Shown here in pieces: positions 1 to 64,000 of a stretch of DNA of 64,000 nt. The notes below the pieces were generated by a model. It did not search any database. It was not told the DNA's origin and worked only from the letters and a program-made list of their open reading frames with translations. This stretch comes from Eublepharis macularius. Its lineage: Eukaryota > Chordata > Lepidosauria > Squamata > Eublepharidae. Where the stretch lies: positions 160,152,676 through 160,216,675 of the forward strand of contig NC_072792.1 of NCBI RefSeq assembly GCF_028583425.1, read 5' to 3'. A program made the translations under genes and the position numbers. The first letter of the stretch is position 1; every line of letters starts with the position of its first letter.

Positions 1-205
1 CAGACTTATGGCAACCCCTACTGTGGTTTTCAAGGCGAGAGATGAACAGAGGTGGTTTGCCATTGCCTGCCTGCATAGCAAACCAACCCCTAGTTGGTGG
101 TCTCCCATCCAAGTACTAACTAGGGCCAACCCTGCTTAGCTTCCAAGATCTGAAGAGACTAGGCTAGCCTGGGCCATCGAGGCCATGCCAGGTGCAATTC
201 TAGTA
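1..205 (-). repeat. 5S-rRNA-derived SINE, cut by window edge
   Basis: On the minus strand, roughly 175 down to 98 matches the internal and 3' part of 5S rRNA (GGAAGCTAAGCAGGGT, TTAGTACTTGGATGGGAGAC). It is followed by a non-rRNA body ending GGTTGCCATAAGTC, the kind of 3' tail shared with BovB. This is the layout of 5S-Sauria-type SINEs. The 5S copy is diverged and embedded, so it is not a 5S gene. Confidence 0.75.
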
Positions 206-2400
206 GCCTGACAGGGATTCTGACAGAGCGATTCCTTTTCAGGGGCTAAGTGTTTTGGCAATGAGGTCATGGTAGAAATCAAGACCAAAAAAGCTATATT
301 ATACCAAAGGGTGACCCCCAAGGCTATCAAATAAGGCTATAATAATAACTCTATTTGCTTATTAAAGCTCTAATTTCATATCCAGACACTGCATGTGCTT
401 CAACTCCCCCTGGTCCAGTCTCGAACAGCACTGGCCATTCTTCCAGCATTCCAGGTTCTATCCAGCCTTGCAAGCAGCTCCAGGCATGACTGGCACCTTC
501 TTCCAGGGGGTTGCCTGCGCCAACTTTTTGCCCAGACGTGTAAAACTTTACCATCAGACAGTTGGGTTATCCAAAATATTCAATATGTGTTCTGTACAGA
601 GATTCCTCTCCAGATTTCTGGTGGAAGGGGCCAAAGGCATAGCTGTTAGCAGTATAGCACCTTGGTCTCCTCTATCCCTTTCCTCCACCTCTCATTTTCA
701 GAACTTTACAGAAGATAGGGCAGGAGTGAACCTCTTTCTAGATGCACCTAATTGGTCACACAGACTTTCAGAATTCACCATTAGACTATACTGGATAATT
801 CCTTCCTACAACAACCTTCTCAGGGGCCATTTCTCCACCCAGATCCAGTTTCGCTCTGCTTCTCCATTTCATGGTTGGGAAGCAACATCGGAGCTGTTAC
901 AAGTTAGGAAAAAGGGGAAATGGCTTTCCTTGCTGGGAACACCCTTAGGCCAAGGTTTCTCTGAAAAGCACCCTTGTAATTGGCTGCCGCCACTCAGGTA
1001 TATCCCGAGAATATCTAAACTGACCCACTGAGAAAGTGCCCTTCCAGCTCAGTCTTACCAAAATAACAAAGTAACAGGGTGGAGGCCCTGGAAAATACAT
1101 TACAGCAAACTATGTAGTGCCCAAGTAGTCTGGCATGTAGCCAAGAAGTTCAGAGAAATATTCCAGATAAATGTATTGCAATGAAAGCAAAAATGCCTTT
1201 ATAGAAAGAAGCTTTATTATAGAAAAAAGGGGCTACGGTGGTATCAAGACTAGGTGATGACCTAAGCCAGCAACCTTGGTGAGGTCTACCCAATCGCAAA
1301 TAAAGCTCCATCTCTGATGTCAGAGACTACTGCAACCAATCAGAGAATTATTTCACGACGGTCCCGCCATTTTAAAGGCTCTATGCTTCCGTGACAAAAA
1401 GGGAATCTGGCCCAAACCAGTTGCCCTTTGTCAAAAAAGGCTTAGGTATGCCAGGTAGCCCCACTGGAATGGAAGACAAAACATTATTCTCATGTAAGCC
1501 CCAGGGGACCAAGAACCCAGATTCCCTAGGTATAGGATGAGCCATATTAAATCTTGGGGTCCTGTCACATGAACTCTTTTAGACACTCATTCTTGGGGAA
1601 TTGTGGATACCCTCGTGAGGTCACTGAAGGACTCCACCAACAGAATATATGAGGGCTTTATTTGGAAAGCTTTTACACATCGATATAAGCAGACCTGGAT
1701 TCTTCCATTGCCACCTCTTACTTGTAGAAATGAATTAATATCTCATTTACTGCTGTTCCTACAGTCTTGGGGAAGAGGGAATGGTCCCTCTCTGGTCACC
1801 CTCATATCAAACTGTTCCTAGGAGGTAGCCCTTAACTATTCACTAATAATTCATCACTTTATGTTTTGGGATTAGCATAGAGTGGTATCCCTGGATCTTA
1901 CCTCCTTTTTCATTCTTCCTCTTCCTCTGTTGGTTTCATATTATGTCACGAAGTTTCTGATCTTCTAGAGTTTTTCCTGTTTAGGGGTATCCTTCCACAC
2001 TTAGCTAATTTAAGGAGCCTTGCTGCACAGAGCAAGTGGAAAGAGTAACTCACTTTCAGGACACACTTCATCCACTAACTGATCATTCAAGTTATGTCCA
2101 ACATTCCTTTTTGTGTTAGTTACAGTACCATGAAAATCACTACTAGGCCAAATGTGCAAGCCAATATGCCTAAGTCATGAAGGATTTAGAATTCACATCA
2201 CCTTAGCACAAAGGTTCATTTTTAAAGGTCAGATACGGCTTCTAAGCTGTTACACCTTTCTAAGCCCACTTATTCAATAGCCTTAGAAAAGTTTAACTGC
2301 TTGCGGTGGCACAGAGAGTTTGCAGAGCTCTGATATAATGGCCTCATTAGGACATCTATTAACTTCATTGCTTAATGAACTTTGAACGAAATCTGTATAA
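205..2400. other. Flank with no recognised gene
   Basis: Contains a 212-codon open frame (393-1031, +) with no domain I recognise and no splice or promoter context. A short CCAAT/TTTAAA-containing stretch lies near 1335-1375. Nothing here could be assigned; it could be an old, unnamed repeat. Confidence 0.4.
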
Positions 2401-2419
2401 ACTTCAAATAAGAATTTGT

Positions 2420-3830
2420 TTGTTTGTTTAGATTTGTATTCTGCCCTCCCCGCACCAGCGGTCTCAGGGCGAATCACATTAAAATTACAGCTGCAGTTTA
2501 AAACATAATAAATACCATATAAAATATTTAAAACAACCACAAGCAGCAGAAACGGTTCATTAATGCATTTCCAAATGTCACTGAGAGATAATTTGAGAGG
2601 AAACTTTTTTAATTCTAATAGGGAGGGCCCCGTTCTACCGTATTTCGGCTGGTGGGGGCCCTACCCAGCATCAACTAAATGCCTGGCAGAACAGCTCTGT
2701 CTTACAGGCCTGGCGGAATGATAACAAATCCCACTGGGCCCTGGTCTCATTAGACAGAGCGTTCCACCAGGTTGGAGCCAGGACAGAAAAGGCCCTAGCT
2801 CTGGTCGACACTAGGTGGGCCTCCCTGGAGCTGTTTATCACTAGACCGAAGCGTCCTCTGAGGCACATATGGGGAGAGGCGGTCCCGAAGATAGGCAGGT
2901 CCCAGTCCGCATAGGGCTTTATAGGTTAATACCAAAACCTTGAATCTGATTTGGTACTCTAAAGGTAACATCTACTGGTGGTTCCTGGCCCTAGGGAGGC
3001 TCAGCTGGCCTCTACCAGGGCTAGGGCCTTTTCAGTCCTGGCCTCAACCTGATGGAACTCTGGCTGAGGACACTCGAGCTCGCCAGGATCTTGTATCATT
3101 TAGGTGGGCCTGTAAGACTGAGATGTTCCACCAGGCATATGGTGGAGGCTAATTTTAGCCCATCATTGCTGAGCCTTCCACCGGTCTCCCTCTACAAGGG
3201 GTATGGAGAGTCCATTCACGCTGGCTGCCTCGAAAGGGGTCTTTTATCTGTTGTTTTTATTATTGATTTTAAGTTGTATTTTAATCAATGTTGTACCTCA
3301 CCCTGAGCCCGCTTGCGGGGAGGGCAGGTTGAAAACAGACAAACAAACAAACCAGTGCAGTTGGCGTAATACCAGTGTAATGTGTGCATTTCTCAGCACT
3401 CCGGTGATGACACACGCTGCTGCATTTTGGATCAGCTGCAACCGCTGGGTCAGATTCAAGGGAAGCCTTGTGTAGAGCGCGTAACAGTAGTCTAATCTAG
3501 AGGTGACCATTGCCTGAATCACTGTAGTTAAATTGTGCGTCGAGAGAGAAGGGGCAAGTTCCCTGGTCTGCCGAAGGTGGAAGAAAGAGGACTGGGTAAC
3601 CGCAGCTACCTGAGCCTCCGTATTCAAGGAGGCATCCAGGATCATTCCCAGGCTCCTGACTCTCGGGGCCTGTACAAGAACAGGGAGCCGGGGTCCCAAA
3701 TCCATGTGCCCGCGACTCAAGTACAGGATCTCCATCTTCGTGGGATTTAATTTTAGCCGACTGTGTTTCAGCTGTGCAGATAGACAAGAGCACATTCCCA
3801 AGTTTTGGAATATTGATGTGATTCAGCATG
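2420..3830 (-). mobile_element. L2 LINE remnant, interrupted
   Basis: 3801-3360 encodes the C-terminal part of an L2 reverse-transcriptase ORF in broken form (LKLNPTKMEILYL, RSLGMILDASL, TSRLDYCYALY, LIQNAAACVITG). 2960-2560 matches the typical L2 3' region, and an AAACA-rich tail is near 2420. A plus-strand repeat at about 2970-3347 splits it. Confidence 0.8.
2970..3347 (+). mobile_element. L2-type 3' fragment nested in older L2
   Basis: Runs from a GGGCCTTTTCAGTCCTGGC block to the LINE-type end (CACCCTGAGCCCGCTTGC) and an (AAAC)n-like tail at about 3332-3347. Oriented opposite to the surrounding L2, whose sequence resumes directly afterwards. Confidence 0.7.
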
Positions 3831-4074
3831 GCCTTGGGGTGGAAGCCGCTTTCTACTACTGGTCCATTTATCTCACTACTGTATATTCAGACAGGCAGCA
3901 GAAAAGTCTCTTCCAATTGCTACTTAAGATCCATTAGCTAGAGATGCCAGGGAATGGACTCCAGTATGGAGTGATGGCCCATTCCCTATTATTAACTACT
4001 ATGTAATACCTGCTGCTGAGACTTTGGAACAGAACTTGCCATTTGAAATAATTTGAGTACGTATATTGAATACA

Positions 4075-4262
4075 TGAAGCTGCCTTATCTTGAGTCAGAT
4101 CACTGGTCTAACTAGATCAGCCTCATTTCCCCTTGCTGGTACTAGTGCTCTAGGATTTCAGAATCACTATCTGATCCCTTTAACTTGAGATGTTGGAGCT
4201 TGAAACCTGGGACCTTCTGCATGCAGCAGATGCTCTACCACTAAGCCGTGCCCCCTCCCATA
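4075..4262 (-). repeat. tRNA-Ala-derived SINE
   Basis: On the minus strand it begins with a tRNA-Ala-like head: TTAGTGGTAGAGCATCTGCT as A-box region and GGTCCCAGGTTTCAAG as B-box region. The body then runs toward TGAAGCTGCCTTAT on the plus strand. Same family as 21815-21995, 26480-26695, 59060-59285 and 61465-61670. Confidence 0.75.
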
Positions 4263-4811
4263 TATTATTAAGAGTTCCTTAATTTCCATTTCTAATCTTT
4301 AGGTTTCTGGTTTACTGAACGCTACAAAGATTCTGAATCATCTGAGATACAAGAGGTACAAGAGGCGATCCAAAAGGTGGCTCCCTTTCAAGAGAAAAAG
4401 AGTTTGATAAAGAAACCGTCGGTATCAATAAGTTCCCTGTATAACTGAGGAAGGATTTCAGAAGGGGGGAGCGGCTGGAAACTTTACAACTATTAAATGC
4501 AATGGTAAATTCTTAATCTAAGGAAAGTAAAACCTCAGGAGACAGAAGTAATTCAGCAAGAAAAATTAGAGAAAACATCTGTTGTTGCACAAGTTAACCT
4601 TGTCCTTGTATCTGCTGGCATATGCACACACACACACTATCAAAATCAATACAAAGTTGGATCTAACAGTACAGTGTTCTAAAGTTTAATTACTTGAAGC
4701 ATGTTCTGAATTGTTAAATAAAGAGCACTCAATTTTACTTGTCTAACATATTTGAAAAAAAATGATTGGATTAGACCATTGCTCTGTCTTGTTGTTAAGT
4801 TAGATGTTAAG

Positions 4812-6178
4812 TTAGAGTTCTTTGAGGGAGTGAACAAACAAGTGGACAAGGGAGACCCGATAGATATTGTTTATCTTGACTTCCAGAAAGCTTTTGACAA
4901 AGTTCCTCATCAAAGGCTCCTAAGTAAGCTCAGTAGCTATGGGATAAAGGGCCAAGTCCTCTTGTGGATCGAAAACTGGCTAATTAATAGGAAACAGAGA
5001 GTGAGCATAAACGGGCACTTCTCACAGTGGAGGGTGGTGAGCAGTGGGGTGCCACAGGGGTCGGTATTGGGTCCAATGCTTTTTAACTTGTTTATTAATG
5101 ATTTGGAATTGGGATTAAGCAGTGAAGTGGCTAAATTTGCAGATGACACGAAATTGTTCAGGGTGGTGAAAGCCAGAGAGGATTGTGAGGCACTCCAAAG
5201 GGATCTGTCGAGGCTAGAAGAGTGGGCATCCATGTGGCAAATGAGGTTCAATGTAGCCAAGTGCAAAGTAATGCACATTGGAACCAAAAATCCAAAATAT
5301 AAATACAAGTTGATGGGGTCTGAACTGGCGGAGACTGACCAAGAGAGAGATCTTGGAGTCATGATAGATAACTCACTAAAAACGTCAGCACAGTGTGCGA
5401 CTGCCATAAAAAAAGCTAATGCTATGCTAGGGGTTATTAGGAAAGGGATTGAAAACAAATCAGCCGGTATCATAATGCCTCTGTATAAATCGATGGTGAG
5501 GCCTCATTTGGAGTACTGTGTACAGTTCTGGTCGCCACACCTTAAAAAAGATATCATAGCACTGGAAAAAGTACAGAGAAGGGCAACTAAAATGATTAAA
5601 GGGTTGGAACACTTTCCCTATGAGGAAAGATTGAGGCGCTTGGGGCTCTTTAGCCTGGAGAAAAGACGACTGAGGGGAGACATGATAGAGGTTTACAAGA
5701 TAATGCACGGGTTAGAGAAGGTAGAGAAAGATGTGTTTTTCTCCCTTTCTCACAATACAAGAACTCGTGGGCACTCTATGAAATTATTGAGCAGTCGGGT
5801 TAGAACAGATAGAAGAAAATACTACTTTACACAAAGGGTGATAAACACATGGAATTCGTTGCCACAGGAGGTGGTGGCAGCTACAAGCATTGCCAGCTTC
5901 AAGAGGGGACTGGACAAATATATGGAGCAGAGGTCCATCAGTGGCTATTAGCCACAGGAGATAGATGGTATTCTCTTTGTGGGGAGGTGGTGCTCTGTTG
6001 TCTTGGTGCTGGAAGGAAGGCAGTGGGAGGGCTTCTGGTGTCCTGGCCTCACTGACAGTCCTTTAGATGGCACTGGATTTCTAGCCACTGTGTGTGACAG
6101 AATGTTGGACTGGATGGGCCACTGGCCTGATCCAACATGGCTTTGCTTATGTTCTTATGTTCTTATGTTCTTATGTTA
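4812..6178 (+). mobile_element. CR1 LINE, 5'-truncated, with 3' end
   Basis: An open frame of 399 codons (4752-5951) covers the C-terminal half of CR1 ORF2. RT motifs are VYLDFQKAFDKVP, SSGVPQGSVLGP and AKFADDTKLF (the [YF]ADD catalytic box). It ends in the usual CR1 C-terminus. A short 3' UTR and four TTATGTTC-type 8-bp units (6146-6178) close the element. Endonuclease and N-terminal RT are missing, so it cannot move by itself. It lies beyond the ATM 3' end, antisense to ATM. Confidence 0.9.
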
Positions 6179-7002
6179 GGTTTTAAGACAAAGCTCAGAA
6201 GGGGGAAAAGTTCTCTCCTACTCTAACAGACCAAATACAATAATCAATCCTTGGTAAGACCAGGATTTTGCCAGTAAGTCTTATTGGGAAGAAGTGAGTG
6301 GTAAAACTTGGGCACATAAATTTTGGAATCCCTGTTCCAATATGGTGAAAAAGGTATATATCAGAGGGAAAATTCTTGCAATTTGACCAATAGCTTAGGT
6401 TTGTTCTTTGCTATATTGCAAGGGAATCAACTGAAAAATATGGTTGGGAGATAAACTACAGATTAGCCCACGTCTCTGGTCAGGATATAGATGTTGTTGT
6501 TCCCATTTATACTGTATCAATGATCAATCAGCACAGAATTCAAATTGAAGGACATGCGAAAATTTATTCTTCCCATGAAGATAACCATATTTAGCTCTTC
6601 CAGAAAGTATTACAATATGAAAAAACTTATCTGTGATTTTACTTATTTTAGCTTACTAGTAAGTTTGTATTAATGTTCCTTTAAACTGTAATAATAATGA
6701 TGAGGCCACTATTCCCATGATACAAAATAGACAGTCATTGTACAAGGGTAGGATTTCATTAGATGACGCTACGATTTTCGTTTATGTTCTTTGGCAAGGA
6801 GCATTCCCTCAAGCCTTAGGAGCCTCTCTCCAGTTTAAGGGACTCTTCTTCCACTTCAGTTGGAGGAAGGCTCTTTAGTCAGGAAAAAGGAACACTTTCC
6901 TGAGTGGAATGCTTGGATACATGCCTTTAGCTCCTAAAACAAGTACTTCACACAGCATTTTAGAAAAAGCAAAAGAATATCCAGCAGTTCATAACAGGGG
7001 GA
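6179..7002. other. Flank or distal 3' UTR, nothing recognised
   Basis: No coding match on either strand. AT-rich. It may belong to a longer ATM 3' UTR if the poly(A) signal at 6563-6568 is used. Confidence 0.4.
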
Positions 7003-7815
7003 TTTATTGTGCTTAAAAATACAAATAATTGTAGTCATAAACAATTGCTGAAGAAAAACTCTGTTTGCAAATATAAATGTTTACATTATACATTAATTTT
7101 ATCATTTCCAAGTCCATTTCTTTTCTAGTACTGAAATGCAGTCTTTCTGGGCTGTATAACCTACATCAGTTTTAAGTACGGTATTTTTGGCCCTGAATTA
7201 GACATAAGGGATACCCTTACAGGCCTGGTCTATAAGGACACCATCCACATACCATTAATGAAGGCTCCAAGCTATTTCCACAGCAGACATGCATAGTAAA
7301 ATTGCCTGGTGTCTCTCCTTAACAGCACCACTGTGTATTTGTAATATGGGAGCTCACATCAGTCTAGATGTCACCTCTGCATAGGGTACAATGTATGGCA
7401 GCCAGACAAGGTGACCATTATGCATTTCCCCACTCCAGATTTAAAAAGATACCGAAACCACAAAGAGCAGCACTATACTGCAGTACCGTTCCTAGGCTGT
7501 AAACTAAGTAGAGGATATGGAAATATATAAACCATTTCTATTATTTTTAACTGAAGCAAATGATAGCAGCATTCACTTTTTGAAATAAAGTGGTCGCCTT
7601 TCCTTTCTGGGTTCATAACACATGCCATGTATCCTTATTCAAGTGAAAGGCAAACCCCACCACTGTCTTGCTCTCAGGCTGACTGCAAGCAAGAGATTGC
7701 AATATGTTCAAAAATTGAGACACAGTTTTCAAGAGTTTTTTTTTTTTACATAATTTGAAATGGTGACCACCACTCCTCCCGCCCCTCTCAACTCATTTAA
7801 ACCCACCATACACAT
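7003..7815 (-). promoter_or_regulatory. ATM: Probable ATM 3' UTR to candidate poly(A) signal
   Basis: Downstream of the stop there is no further coding match. An AATAAA hexamer on the minus strand sits at 7003-7008. It is followed by a T-rich stretch and TGTGTG within about 50 bases, as expected of a cleavage region. That would give a UTR of about 800 nt. A second AATAAA at 6563-6568 is an alternative. Transcript evidence is absent, so the true end is uncertain. Confidence 0.5.
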
Positions 7816-62920
<55,105 letters not shown>

Positions 62921-63500
62921 CTGAAACAAACATACACCAAGAAAGATAGTAAGTATACTTAACATACTTTTATGTTGAAATATGAATGTACTGAAGTATT
63001 AAGGTCCAATCAATGTAATGGAGGCTCAGGAAACTTCTGCTGATGCCAGAGCAAACTTGGGTCATTAGCAAAATTTCACCTGAAGTAGTAATCGTCTTTA
63101 GAATTTAAGTATACAGAAAACAACAAAGAAACCAAAGTTTTAGATAATAATTGCAGAAAAAGATTAATCGGTTATATTTCTCCACTGCACAGACACAGTT
63201 TTTGTACACTGAAGGATCTCCATATCTAAAATAATAAAAGGATGTGTCTACCCATCCATAGCATTTGAATATTGGCCACTGCCTTCAAGATGACTGTGGG
63301 AGTTGCAGTGCCAAACACTGCAATCTGGCCCAGAGTATCACATCCTGGCCCACATTAGCATGACAAACCCTTATTCCTGTTGCTATTTGCAATGGAAGCT
63401 AAGGTTTACTCGCAAGAAGCCAAGGAAGTGCAGGCAGCACAGACAGGAAGGGTCAAAAATACACCCTCTGTAACAAAACAAAGGGGTTTTAACAACTTCT
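62921..63500. other. ATM intron 8, nothing recognised
   Basis: No match to the protein expected from exon 8 and no named repeat. Exon 8 must lie beyond the right edge. Confidence 0.5.
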
Positions 63501-63504
63501 CTAT

Positions 63505-63720
63505 CAAAATCTGTTTGGTTTAATGGTTAGTGTGAGTGACTAGGATAAAGGAGACCCACGTTCAAACTGTCAACTCTGCCCCAGAAGCTTGCTGGATGAC
63601 CTTGCACCAGTCACACCCTCTCAGCCTAACGTGTCTCACATGGTTGTTGTTGTGAGGATAAAATGGAGGACAGGAGAACAACAAGAGCTACTCTGGGTTC
63701 ATACTGGGGAGAAAGACATC
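63505..63720 (+). repeat. tRNA-derived SINE (second family)
   Basis: Head TTAATGGTTAGTGTGAGTGA, CACGTTCAAACTG as B-box region, GTTGTTGTTGTGAGGATAAA in the body. In intron 8. Confidence 0.8.
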
Positions 63721-63774
63721 ACAGACGGGGCGGGTGAAAAATATCTCTTCCTTCCTTAAAAAGTGGGTTTAAGA

Positions 63775-64000
63775 ACCCAGAGCAAGTGTGGTGTAGTGGT
63801 TAGAATGTTGGACTAGGATCAAAGAGATCCCCAACTTTGTCTCTGCAGGCTGCTGGCTGACCTTGTGCCAGTCACACACTGTCAGCCTGATCTACCTCAC
63901 AGGGTCGTTGTGAGGATAAAACAGAGCAGAAGAGAATAATGTGAGCTGCTTTGGGTCCCCACTGGGAGATAAAGGCAGTGTATGACATTCATTATCAACC
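63775..64000 (+). repeat. tRNA-derived SINE (second family), at window edge
   Basis: Head GTGTGGTGTAGTGGTTAGAA with TTGGACTAGGATC. The body has GTCGTTGTGAGGATAAAACA and the end CCCCACTGGGAGATAAAGG. Only about 55 bp separates it from the SINE before it. Confidence 0.85.

Noticed and set aside
98..175. 5S rRNA gene
   Set aside because: Diverged, lacks the full 5S ends and a terminator, and continues into a SINE body.
393..1031. 212-codon open frame as a gene
   Set aside because: No domain, low-complexity composition typical of chance frames, overlapping alternative frame, no promoter or splice context.
4752..5951. 399-codon frame as a host gene
   Set aside because: RT motifs, the CR1 C-terminus and the 8-bp 3' repeats show it is a LINE remnant.
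1..7000. Search for the gene next to ATM (C11orf65/MFI in mammals)
   Set aside because: No exon-like match could be recognised; the region is mainly repeats. It may lie further left.
62921..64000. Search for ATM exon 8
   Set aside because: No translation in any minus frame resembles the expected segment before VF-ED-; the stretch holds unassigned intron and two SINEs.

Overview
This window is animal nuclear DNA, most likely from a squamate reptile. The evidence for squamates is the repeat mix: a CR1 LINE ending in a TTCTTATG-type 8-bp repeat, L2 LINE pieces, a BovB/RTE LINE end, a 5S-rRNA-derived SINE, and tRNA-derived SINEs (one with a tRNA-Ala-like head). I see no bacterial gene, operon or CRISPR array. 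Species identity is inference.

One host gene fills the window: ATM, the DNA-damage checkpoint kinase, on the minus strand. By exon lengths, codon phases and protein similarity to the human gene (recalled, not searched), the window holds the equivalents of human exons 9 to 63. That is 55 consecutive exons, 62920 down to the stop codon at 7816-7818, 8121 coding bases (2706 residues plus stop). I found no frameshift or in-frame stop. The NLS-like KRRR, the c-Abl-type proline motif, the FAT domain, the kinase active site and the FATC tail are all visible. Exons 1-8 (start codon, TAN motif, first HEAT repeats) lie beyond the right edge. All donors are GT except intron 56, which is GC-AG. Ten exons differ from human by whole codons, the largest being seven extra codons in exon 40 just before the conserved autophosphorylation SQ.

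Layout: 1-6990 is 3' flank rich in repeats (5S-SINE, nested L2, tRNA-SINE, CR1 with a 399-codon reverse-transcriptase remnant). About 7000-7815 is the likely ATM 3' UTR. 7816-62920 is the ATM exon series, with introns from 80 bp to about 3.3 kb carrying LINE and SINE pieces, palindromic MITE-like elements and foldback elements. 62921-64000 is intron 8, with two tRNA-SINEs at the edge.

I found no clearly new biological system. The best second-look items are non-coding: an insertion at 54293-55070 with 88-bp inverted arms and a 13-bp target duplication; foldback elements carrying a hammerhead-ribozyme-like CUGANGA-stem-GAAA order; a GC-AG intron; and a (CT)29 microsatellite serving as the pyrimidine tract of an ATM exon.
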